Part shown: positions 1 through 5,475 of the stretch, one piece after another
Layout: the number at the start of each line of letters is the position of its first letter
How positions within the stretch are numbered: position 1 is the first letter of the stretch
Source: Thermoanaerobacterales bacterium UBA4877
GTDB taxonomy: Bacteria; Bacillota; Thermoanaerobacteria; Thermoanaerobacterales; UBA4877
Direction: 5' to 3'
Length of the DNA: 6,367 bases
Assembly (NCBI GenBank): GCA_002399345.1
Contig: DHDL01000020.1
Span: 378-6,744 of the forward strand
The notes under the pieces: model-generated
The model's database searches: none
The model's input: the letters and a program-made list of their open reading frames with translations, nothing else
Told to the model about the DNA's origin: nothing
Translations under genes and position numbers: made by a program

Positions 1-213
1 ATTGGCCAGGTAATATGCATACCCGGTGGAGCTACTCCTCCGCCTACATCATGCCCGTCAGGATCATTTGCTTACACCATAAGGTCGGGTGATACACTCT
101 GGAACCTAGCCAGCAGGTACAATACCACGGTTCAAGCTATTATGGCAATCAATCCGGGATTAAATCCCAACAGCCTGCGAGTCGGTCAGAGCATATGCAT
201 ACCTTACAGGTAA
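1..213 (+). CDS. LysM peptidoglycan-binding protein, C-terminal end (5' truncated by window)
   Basis: Frame 1 is open from the window edge to TAA at 211-213, giving the last 70 residues. Residues 1-8 (IGQVICIP) are the tail of one LysM repeat. A Pro/Thr/Cys linker follows (about 9-20), then a complete LysM repeat at about 23-68, with the YTIRSGDTLWNLA start, NPGLNP core and VGQSICIP end. The two repeat ends also match at DNA level (bases 4-23 and 184-203), so the repeats probably arose by duplication. LysM domains bind the GlcNAc sugars of peptidoglycan. Paired Cys residues flanking LysM repeats are common in clostridial spore-coat and cell-surface proteins, where they may form disulfides. 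No catalytic domain is visible in this fragment; one could lie upstream. The terminator just downstream separates it from the regulator gene. Confidence 0.9.
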   Translation: MGQVICIPGGATPPPTSCPSGSFAYTIRSGDTLWNLASRYNTTVQAIMAINPGLNPNSLRVGQSICIPYR

Positions 214-237
214 AATAAAATACTAATCTATATGATT

Positions 238-271
238 GAGCGGGCAGCTTCGACTGCCCGCTTGTTATTTT
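238..271 (+). terminator. Rho-independent terminator of the LysM gene
   Basis: GCGGGCAG (240-247) pairs perfectly with CTGCCCGC (254-261) around the six-base loop CTTCGA, which contains a UUCG core. A239-T262 and a G-T pair extend the stem. A T-rich tract (TTGTTATTTT) follows at 262-271. It lies 25 bases after the LysM stop codon, as expected for an intrinsic terminator. Confidence 0.92.
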
Positions 272-333
272 AGCATAAGTGTGTATAACTACTAAGACCA
301 GTATTGTATGGCAATGAGGCTTAATATAAGAGC

Positions 334-363
334 TGGCGACAAGCTGTATAGAAGTGATATACT
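334..363 (+). promoter_or_regulatory. Candidate sigma-A promoter of the regulator-kinase genes (extended -10)
   Basis: TATACT at 358-363 is preceded by TG at 355-356 with one base between, an extended -10 element. The -35 match is weak (TGGCGA at 334-339, 18-base spacer), which an extended -10 can tolerate. Transcription would start near 370, ahead of the AAAGGAG at 411-417. If correct, the upstream in-frame GTG at 354 lies inside the promoter and cannot be the start codon. Confidence 0.5.
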
Positions 364-425
364 ACGTGTATATGAATAAATTTGCTAAAAATATAACTAA
401 AAATGCTAAAAAAGGAGATTATAGT

Positions 426-1091
426 ATGCCTAAAATCCTTATTATAGAAGATGACGCAATCATCCGCACCGAACTTAAAACACTTCTCGAGAGAAACGGC
501 TACGTCACTCTTGCTCCCGACAGCTTTGACAATATCGTATCTTGGGCTTTAGATGCCGCACCGCAGCTGATACTTCTCGACTTGGGACTACCCAATAATG
601 ACGGTCATCAGATTTGCAGGGAACTGCGGAAAAAATCATCCGTCCCCATAATTATAGTCACAAGTCATGACACCGACACGGATGAGCTTATGAGTATGAT
701 ACTGGGTGCGGATGATTTTATAACAAAACCGTACAATACACATATCCTGCTTGCCCGAATAGAACATATCCTATACCGGGCCTATGGGAACCTGCAAGAC
801 AACATACTAAGATGTGGGGATCTTTTGCTCGATCAAAACGCGAGCACTGTTAAATATAATAAAAACTCTCGTGAGTTAACTAAAAATGAGCTACGGATAC
901 TCTGCCTACTGATGAAAAACCAGGGAAAAATAATCTCCCGCGACCAATTGATGAACGAGCTTTGGCAAACCGATGAGTTTGTGGATGACAATACACTGAC
1001 GGTAAACATCAACCGTTTGAGGAAAAAGCTCCGTGAAATCAGCGCTCCCGATCTTATACAAACAAAAAGAGGGCAGGGATACAAGATATGA
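426..1091 (+). CDS. OmpR/PhoB-family response regulator, BceR-like
   Basis: This is a 221-residue cytoplasmic transcription regulator of a two-component system. The receiver domain (about 2-115) has the acidic pair E8-D9-D10, the phosphoacceptor D52 in LLDLGLP, T79 and K101 in TKPY. The winged-helix DNA-binding domain (about 128-221) has TKNELRIL, VNINRLRKKL and a C-terminal RGQGYKI hairpin. All key residues are present. The start is ATG 426 because AGGAG at 413-417 sits 8 bases upstream; in-frame GTG 354 is open but has no ribosome binding site and falls in the predicted promoter. Its TGA overlaps the kinase ATG (ATGA, 1088-1091), so the two are translationally coupled. The receiver sequence and the neighbouring Bce-type kinase and transporter suggest it controls resistance to cell-wall-active peptides. 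The Bce assignment is by family resemblance and context; the drug is unknown. Confidence 0.93.
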   Translation: MPKILIIEDDAIIRTELKTLLERNGYVTLAPDSFDNIVSWALDAAPQLILLDLGLPNNDGHQICRELRKKSSVPIIIVTSHDTDTDELMSMILGADDFITKPYNTHILLARIEHILYRAYGNLQDNILRCGDLLLDQNASTVKYNKNSRELTKNELRILCLLMKNQGKIISRDQLMNELWQTDEFVDDNTLTVNINRLRKKLREISAPDLIQTKRGQGYKI

Positions 1092-1336
1092 CGATACCAA
1101 ACTTTCTCCGGGACAAACTATATTTTATACTAACCGTGCTCTTTACAGTTGGGATATGCGATCTCATCTTTTATATCTTCAATTTACCTGCTGCCATCGC
1201 AATTCTCTTAACCTCAATGTATCTTATCGGAAGTTTTGCCACCCTAATGTGGGAGTTTTTCACAAAAAAATCATACTTTAACGAGCTTAAATGCACACTG
1301 GATGGTCTGGAAAAAAGTGTTACATCTCCGAAGTAA
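1088..1336 (+). CDS. N-terminal membrane fragment of the split BceS-like kinase
   Basis: As sequenced, this frame encodes 82 residues: a short cytoplasmic start, two hydrophobic helices, the basic stretch FFTKKSYFNELK and a linker ending in EKSVTSPK. Only the last six residues after the A6 run are out of family frame. The fragment has no HisKA or ATPase part, so alone it could at most be a small membrane protein. It starts at the ATGA overlap with the regulator gene. Confidence 0.6.
   Translation: MTIPNFLRDKLYFILTVLFTVGICDLIFYIFNLPAAIAILLTSMYLIGSFATLMWEFFTKKSYFNELKCTLDGLEKSVTSPK
1311..1316 (+). other. A6 homopolymer at the kinase frameshift
   Basis: The upstream frame reads CTG GAA AAA AGT GTT here; the downstream frame needs GAA AAA AAG TGT TAC. 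A run of seven A instead of six would join them. The site fits a one-base contraction of a homopolymer. Confidence 0.75.
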
Positions 1337-2061
1337 TGGGCAAACCATCATTTATTGAAGGCAAAATCATGGATGAAGTGCTATCCATCCTATGCAAATC
1401 TATGAACGACGAGATCTCTATAGAACACATGAAAGGCCGTGAATACCGTGAGTATATAGAGCTGTGGGTACATGAAATCAAAACTCCCATCAGCGCTGCC
1501 ATGCTCACTTGTGAAAATAACGGCTATACCGATGTATTACATGAGCTTCACAGAATAGGCGGGTATGTAGAGCAGGCTCTCTTCTATGCTCGCAGCAGTT
1601 CGGTGGAGAAAGACTACATAATAAAACAAATAGATTTAAAGAAACTGATCGGCGATTTGCTGAAGAAAAATGCTGCCTTCTTAATCTCAAATAAAATAAA
1701 GGTCGTACCCAAAGCGGAAGGGAAGGTTTATTCAGATTCAAAATGGCTGATGTTTATTTTACAGCAGCTTATAGATAATGCTGTAAAATACAATGCAAAA
1801 ACACTTTATTTTACCTATATCGATAGAACACTTACAGTCGAGGATGACGGCATCGGCATCCCGCCACAGGACCTCCCCCGCATATTCGATCGCGGTTTCA
1901 CCGGCGAAAACGGTCGTATTAATGACAAGTCCACCGGGATGGGATTATATCTGTGCAAAGAGTTATGCAAAAAACTCGGGCTTAAAATCTCTGCGTCCTC
2001 TCAAAACGGCGTGGAATTTTCCATCGTCTTTCCGGAAAACCCTTATGTGACATTTTCGTAA
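1336..2061 (+). CDS. C-terminal catalytic fragment of the split BceS-like kinase
   Basis: This frame holds the whole dimerization and histidine-phosphotransfer region (H codon at 1471-1473) and the HATPase domain. Three in-frame starts are possible. ATG 1336 overlaps the previous stop as TAATG, a typical restart arrangement. ATG 1291 lies upstream with no visible ribosome binding site. ATG 1369 has GAAGG (1357-1361) 7 bases upstream. Any of these would give a soluble kinase without membrane sensor (241, 256 or 230 residues). Whether it is made is unknown; it may simply be the remnant of the frameshifted gene. Confidence 0.6.
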   Translation: MGKPSFIEGKIMDEVLSILCKSMNDEISIEHMKGREYREYIELWVHEIKTPISAAMLTCENNGYTDVLHELHRIGGYVEQALFYARSSSVEKDYIIKQIDLKKLIGDLLKKNAAFLISNKIKVVPKAEGKVYSDSKWLMFILQQLIDNAVKYNAKTLYFTYIDRTLTVEDDGIGIPPQDLPRIFDRGFTGENGRINDKSTGMGLYLCKELCKKLGLKISASSQNGVEFSIVFPENPYVTFS

Positions 2062-2064
2062 GTT

Positions 2065-2087
2065 TACCGTAAGGTATACTTATGGTA
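2065..2087 (+). promoter_or_regulatory. Candidate operator for the BceR-like regulator (imperfect inverted repeat)
   Basis: TACCGTAAG (2065-2073) and CTTATGGTA (2079-2087) are inverted copies matching at 8 of 9 positions, separated by GTATA. The repeat starts 4 bases after the kinase stop codon and ends 27 bases before the extended -10 of the transporter genes, so a bound activator would sit just upstream of a poor -35. BceR-type regulators are known to bind inverted repeats at this position before transporter genes. No T-tract follows, which argues against a terminator. Binding by this regulator is inferred. Confidence 0.5.
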
Positions 2088-2094
2088 CTTCTCC

Positions 2095-2122
2095 TGCGCC
2101 TTGGTTATAATATTGTTATACT
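2095..2122 (+). promoter_or_regulatory. Candidate promoter of the transporter genes (extended -10)
   Basis: TGTTATACT at 2114-2122 is an extended -10 element (TG, one base, TATACT). The -35 region (around 2095-2100, TGCGCC) is poor, as expected for an activator-dependent promoter. A competing TATAAT lies at 2106-2111 but would place its -35 inside the inverted repeat. The start would be near 2129, giving a very short leader before AGGAG at 2131-2135, so the 2106 alternative remains possible. Confidence 0.45.
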
Positions 2123-2143
2123 AAACAAAAAGGAGTTTTATTT

Positions 2144-2902
2144 ATGCAGCCAATAATGCAGGTAAAAAACCTAGAAAAAATATATGGTAACCGCGGTAAC
2201 ATCACAAAAGCTTTAAGCGGTGTGAGCTTCGAAGTATTTCCTGGGGAATATGTGGGAGTTATGGGCGCATCGGGCAGTGGGAAAACCACTCTGCTTAATT
2301 GCGTTTCCACCATTGACCGCGCCACTGCGGGACAAATTTTGATAGAAGGCAGCGACATCACAAAATTAAATTCCTCTGAGGTTGCAGATTTTCGCTGTCA
2401 TAAATTAGGTTTTATCTTTCAGGACTACAATCTGTTAGACACCCTTACAGCTTATGAAAATATCGCACTTGCTCTTACGATAGCTAAAACAGACCCTGGT
2501 AAAGTAGACGGAAAAGTAAAGGCTATTGCTGAAAAACTCGGCATCACCGAGGTACTGGCAAAGTATCCTGTACAGATGTCGGGCGGCCAAAAACAACGTG
2601 TAGCATCTGCCCGGGCCATAGTCACCGACCCCGCGCTTATACTGGCCGACGAACCGACCGGCGCCCTTGACAGCAAATCTGCAAGAGCCCTGCTTGAAAG
2701 CTTCCGTAAAATGGTACAAGACCTTAAAAGCACCATCCTGATGGTGACTCATGATCCGTTTTCAGCCAGTTATTGCGACAGGATCCTCTTCATACGTGAC
2801 GGCAAACTGTTTACAGAGCTGCACCGCGGAGAGGAAGACCGCAAGGGTTTCTTTGATAAGATCATTGAGGTCATGGCGGTATTGGGAGGTGAAACAGAAT
2901 GA
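2144..2902 (+). CDS. ABC transporter ATP-binding protein, BceA-like
   Basis: This is a 252-residue cytoplasmic ATPase that powers the adjacent permease. All nucleotide-binding motifs are present: Walker A GASGSGKT (41-48), Q-loop Q93 in FIFQDYNLL, signature SGGQKQR (146-152), Walker B LILADE (165-170) with catalytic E170, D-loop GALD (173-176) and switch H203 in VTHD. Length and the DYNLLDTLT stretch after the Q-loop fit the MacB/BceA branch that works with FtsX-like permeases. AGGAG at 2131-2135 lies 8 bases before the ATG. Its TGA overlaps the permease ATG (ATGA, 2899-2902), so the two are coupled. In known Bce systems such ATPases both drive resistance and, by hydrolysis, signal transporter activity to the kinase. 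The peptide substrate cannot be told from the sequence. Confidence 0.94.
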   Translation: MQPIMQVKNLEKIYGNRGNITKALSGVSFEVFPGEYVGVMGASGSGKTTLLNCVSTIDRATAGQILIEGSDITKLNSSEVADFRCHKLGFIFQDYNLLDTLTAYENIALALTIAKTDPGKVDGKVKAIAEKLGITEVLAKYPVQMSGGQKQRVASARAIVTDPALILADEPTGALDSKSARALLESFRKMVQDLKSTILMVTHDPFSASYCDRILFIRDGKLFTELHRGEEDRKGFFDKIIEVMAVLGGETE

Positions 2903-4260
2903 GCACATTTGCATTGGCTTTCCGCAATGTCCGCAAAAGCTACAGAGACTATGCGGTTTACTTCCTAACTATCCTCATAGGTGTTGCAATGTTTTATGTC
3001 TTTAATTCCTTAGGCAGCAGCGCCGCCATGTTGAAGCTTTCAAAAAATGAAGAAGCAATGCTTATGGGCGTGAACGAGATTATGTCATATTTATCCGTAT
3101 TTATATCCATGATACTGGCCTTCCTGATTCTGTACGCCAATGCTTTTCTCATACGTAGGCGCAAAAAGGAATTGGGTATATATATGCTTCTAGGGATGAA
3201 AAAACAGGAGATCTCCTGTATACTTGTATGTGAAACGGCTATTGTCGGAGTAATCAGCTTGGTCGTAGGCCTGGCCCTCGGCATATTGTTGTCACAAGAG
3301 TTGGCGCTTTTAACTGCAAAACTGTTTAAGGTTAGTATAGCGGGGTTTTCGTTAGTATTCTCCACACCCGCGATGTGGAAAAGCATTATGTACTTTGGAA
3401 TCACCTTTGTACTCGTTATGCTTTTCAATGCCAGTAACCTAGGCAGGCAGAGTCTTGTAGACATGATCTATGCCGATAAAAAATCTTCTACATTTCACAC
3501 TCCATGCGTCGGCATATCTGCTTTACTGTTTATTGTAAGCATAATTTTAATAGGTTCCGGTTATGCCGTAATAATTAAAAACGGTATAATCGACTCCAAC
3601 CGGCCTTTGCTCATTGCCATAGTACTCGGCACCATAGGGACATTTCTGTTCTTTTATTCGTTCTCCGGCTTGTTTTTGAAACTGGTCAGAAATATGCAGA
3701 ATATATATTTTAAAGGACTGAATATCTTCACGCTGGGTCAGCTGAATAACCAGATTAATACGGAACATATCTCCATGTCTTTCGTCTGCCTTATGATGTT
3801 TTTAGCAATATCCGCGATTTCAACAGGTTCAGCCGTTTCAAAAAGCATAAGCCATAACTATGCCAATGAAAGCGGGACCATTGCCGGTGTCACTTATGTA
3901 TCACTGTATATAGGGATTGTGTTTATCCTTACCAGTGCCAGCGTACTCGCGATAAGCCAGCTGTCCCGATCCAGCGACAACCGCTATAGATATGCATTAT
4001 TGTCAAAGCTGGGCGCCGACTACAATATGTTAAGCGGCAGTTTGCTTAAACAGATCTCCTTCTACTTTGCACTGCCGCTGGTGCTTTCCATCATACACTC
4101 CATCGTAGCCATTATAGTTGTCAGCAAGATTGTATACATGATTGGCGATGTTAATATCTTGGCCTCATGTCTTGTTACTGTCGTGATTATAGCAGTTATT
4201 TACGGTGGATATTTTTTGATGACCTATCTTAGTGCAAAACGGGTGCTTATGCAAAAATAA
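2899..4260 (+). CDS. FtsX-like ABC permease, BceB-like, lacking the large extracellular domain
   Basis: The protein has 453 residues and about ten membrane helices (about 19-39, 62-84, 105-131, 160-178, 203-225, 235-258, 290-312, 330-352, 386-410, 418-442). Family landmarks are clear: RNVRKSYRDYAVYF at the start, RRRKKELGIYMLLGMKK after helix 2, FKGLNIFTLGQLNNQINT before helix 7, and LYIGIVFILTSASVLAISQLS at helix 8. BceB proteins usually have about 620-670 residues with roughly 200 residues outside the cell between helices 7 and 8. Here only about 18 residues (313-330, bases 3835-3888) join them, in an unbroken frame. That domain is thought to bind the peptide-target complex and inform the kinase, so this permease may not recognise drugs in the usual way. 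It is either an in-frame deletion or a compact subfamily. GGGAGG at 2884-2889 precedes the start. Confidence 0.9.
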   Translation: MSTFALAFRNVRKSYRDYAVYFLTILIGVAMFYVFNSLGSSAAMLKLSKNEEAMLMGVNEIMSYLSVFISMILAFLILYANAFLIRRRKKELGIYMLLGMKKQEISCILVCETAIVGVISLVVGLALGILLSQELALLTAKLFKVSIAGFSLVFSTPAMWKSIMYFGITFVLVMLFNASNLGRQSLVDMIYADKKSSTFHTPCVGISALLFIVSIILIGSGYAVIIKNGIIDSNRPLLIAIVLGTIGTFLFFYSFSGLFLKLVRNMQNIYFKGLNIFTLGQLNNQINTEHISMSFVCLMMFLAISAISTGSAVSKSISHNYANESGTIAGVTYVSLYIGIVFILTSASVLAISQLSRSSDNRYRYALLSKLGADYNMLSGSLLKQISFYFALPLVLSIIHSIVAIIVVSKIVYMIGDVNILASCLVTVVIIAVIYGGYFLMTYLSAKRVLMQK

Positions 4261-4309
4261 TGTAAAATATGCCGCCTAATTTTAATTATCAGGTGGCATA
4301 TTGTTTACA
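4261..4309. terminator. Hairpin terminator shared by the converging transporter and PTS operons
   Basis: AATATGCCGCCT (4266-4277) pairs with AGGTGGCATATT (4291-4302), 12 pairs including one G-U on the + strand RNA. TGTAA (4261-4265) can add pairs with TTACA (4305-4309) across a two-base bulge. It begins right after the permease stop. On the + strand the trailing T run is short (TTGTTTA). On the - strand the stem has one C-A mismatch but is followed by a T-rich stretch ending in ATTTTT, so it could stop both operons. Confidence 0.7.
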
Positions 4310-4459
4310 TCCTATGAATTTTTCATCAAATACTTAAACCGCATCAATTGAATATCAAGATTTTCAATCATTTCAACCATTAAATATAGTATATCTTACT
4401 TTATATTACTCTAAAATTTAATATAATATAGCATTACCTCTCTTAAACATAATGGCAAC
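4310..4459. other. AT-rich spacer between converging genes
   Basis: Very AT-rich sequence separating the shared hairpin from the IIB stop codon. On the - strand it would be the 3' untranslated part of the PTS message. I found no credible reading frame, ribosome binding site or second terminator in it. Confidence 0.6.
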
Positions 4460-4954
4460 CTAATATATTTTAAGTGCATCTTTTAGATTAACTAATTTAG
4501 CCTCCGGCACTACTTGAAAAAACACTTTTGTACCGTTACCTTCAACTTCTTTTAAGGTATTCAAATCTTCATGTTTCACTGCTACATTAGGAACCACAAA
4601 CTTAGAATCCTTGGTCTTAGCTATTCCACCAATGTTTAATTTTTTAATGGGAAGTCCTTTGTCTATAGCTTCTTTAGCTCCGGCAATCGACTTAAATATA
4701 AGTATTGCTCTATAATCTTCAAAATTACTCTTTTCCCAGTATTCCACTGCTTCGTCAATACTTAAAACCTTAATAGTCATACCTGTGTTTGATGTTGACA
4801 TTGTATATATGTCCTTCAGAAAAGGGTCCATAGCTGTCGCATTATCGACAACAAATAAAGCATTGGTATTCATACCCTTAGACCATTTCGTTATTACCTG
4901 CCCGTGTATAAGTCTATCGTCAACCCTTGCTAACACTATCTGTCCCATTGACAT
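4460..4954 (-). CDS. PTS mannose/fructose/sorbose-family subunit IIB
   Basis: This is a 164-residue cytoplasmic phosphotransfer subunit. It accepts phosphate from IIA on a histidine and passes it to the sugar during uptake through IIC/IID. The diagnostic RVDDRLIHGQV (10-20) carries the phosphorylated H17; LNIGGIAKTKDS (106-117) is the other well-kept family segment. Length is normal for a stand-alone IIB. ATG 4954 is chosen because AAAGG (4965-4961) lies 6 bases upstream. GTG 4957 is too close to that site, and ATG 4948, which would give MGQIVLARVDD, is possible but about 12 bases away. The ribosome binding site overlaps the IIA stop codon, so IIA and IIB are probably translationally coupled. 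It is the last gene of the operon, with the hairpin at 4261-4309 downstream. The transported sugar cannot be deduced. Confidence 0.93.
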   Translation of the reverse strand: MSMGQIVLARVDDRLIHGQVITKWSKGMNTNALFVVDNATAMDPFLKDIYTMSTSNTGMTIKVLSIDEAVEYWEKSNFEDYRAILIFKSIAGAKEAIDKGLPIKKLNIGGIAKTKDSKFVVPNVAVKHEDLNTLKEVEGNGTKVFFQVVPEAKLVNLKDALKIY

Positions 4955-4963
4955 CACTATCCT

Positions 4964-5365
4964 TTAGTTTAAATTATACCTCTTAATCCCATCTATACTC
5001 GAATCTATGGCTTTCTCTAACAATTCATCGGTTCCCTTAACTTCTCTTGACTGAAAAATTTCAATAAGCATAAGCATGTTGACACCTGTTATCAAATTAA
5101 TATTAATATATTTTTTCAGCATATACAAAGCTATATTTGAAGGACTGCCGCCTAAAATATCTACTAAAATGATAATATCCTTGTTTGCCATTTGGTTTTC
5201 AGTAATGATATCCTCCGCTTTACTACGTAGATTATCTACACTATCTCCTAATCTCAGCCCCAAAGCAGTCGCATCTTTCTGTTCACCCATAATCATTTCC
5301 ACACTTTTTAACAATTCAATGCCAAAATTACCATGAGTTATAATAAAAACAAATTTTTTTCTCAT
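4964..5365 (-). CDS. PTS mannose/fructose/sorbose-family subunit IIA
   Basis: This is a 133-residue cytoplasmic subunit that takes phosphate from HPr and gives it to IIB. The active-site H11 sits in FIITHGNFGIELL, in the usual place at the end of the first strand. VDILGGSPSN (68-77) and ITGVNMLMLIE (92-102) are the family's conserved segments around the active site and dimer interface. Length is standard for a single-domain IIA, not fused to IIB. The ATG at 5365 has AAGGA (5375-5371) 5 bases upstream. It follows IID after a 110-base gap with a hairpin, and is followed by IIB with a 9-base gap. Confidence 0.93.
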   Translation of the reverse strand: MRKKFVFIITHGNFGIELLKSVEMIMGEQKDATALGLRLGDSVDNLRSKAEDIITENQMANKDIIILVDILGGSPSNIALYMLKKYININLITGVNMLMLIEIFQSREVKGTDELLEKAIDSSIDGIKRYNLN

Positions 5366-5435
5366 AACTTTCCTTCCCTCTTCAGTAAATAAAACAATAC
5401 TAATGATTTCCGATATATTTCACTTACATTAAATC

Positions 5436-5462
5436 GGATGCCTCATTGTGAATAAGGCATCC
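5436..5462 (-). other. Stable intercistronic hairpin between IID and IIA
   Basis: On the - strand RNA, GGATGCCTTATT (5462-5451) pairs with AATGAGGCATCC (5447-5436) around a three-base loop, 12 pairs with one U-G. On the other strand the same position is a C-A mismatch, so the fold favours the PTS sense transcript. It lies 13 bases past the IID stop. The following GATTTAATG is a poor U tract, so it is more likely a partial terminator, processing site or 3' end protector than a full stop. Confidence 0.6.
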
Positions 5463-5475
5463 TCTGAAAACAATA

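Larger units (their letters stand above)
1088..2061 (+). pseudogene. BceS-like intramembrane-sensing histidine kinase, frameshifted
   Basis: Two overlapping frames together make one kinase. The first frame runs from ATG 1088 and stops at TAA 1334-1336; the second carries the rest to TAA 2059-2061. Adding one A to the A6 run at 1311-1316 would read LEKKCYISEVMGKPSF through the junction, as the BceS family does, and give 324 residues, close to the family's usual length. The repaired protein has two membrane helices (about 11-31 and 33-54) joined by a very short turn, as in intramembrane-sensing kinases that take their signal from the transporter. It has the phosphorylated H129 in WVHEIKTP, N box N231, G1 box DDGIGIP (about 253-259), F box around 267 and G2 box STGMGL (282-287). 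No other damage is seen, so the lesion is recent, a sequencing error, or tolerated through slippage or restart. Confidence 0.85.

Noticed and set aside
4..204. Repeated 20-base segment at the two ends of the LysM fragment as a mobile or CRISPR-like repeat
   Set aside because: Both copies encode the same GQxICIP end of a LysM repeat in frame, so protein repeat duplication explains them.
354..425. Upstream extension of the response regulator from GTG 354
   Set aside because: The 24 extra residues (MIYYVYMNKF...) do not belong to the receiver fold, the codon lies in the predicted promoter with no ribosome binding site, and ATG 426 has AGGAG 8 bases upstream.
1264..1270. A7 run as a second frameshift site in the kinase
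   Set aside because: The frame reads FFTKKSYFNEL across it, which fits the family, so no shift is needed here.
1309..1317. Programmed -1 ribosomal frameshift at the A6-G run of the kinase
   Set aside because: The classical A AAA AAG heptamer is present but in the wrong phase: the zero frame reads GAA AAA AGT, so slipping would mispair GAA on GGA. I see no obvious stimulatory stem just downstream. A one-base deletion or sequencing error is simpler.
2435..2752. Minus-strand open frames inside the ATPase gene
   Set aside because: They are antisense to a gene with every ABC motif, have no family features and no ribosome binding site; they are shadows of coding bias.
2994..3464. 156-residue minus-strand frame opposite the permease
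   Set aside because: Its composition mirrors the hydrophobic codons of the permease on the other strand, and it has no recognisable domain or start context.
4348..4367. Imperfect palindrome TTGAATATC/GATTTTCAA in the spacer
   Set aside because: It has a T-T mismatch, is all weak pairs in AT-rich DNA, and has no associated promoter or T tract; chance is the likely cause.
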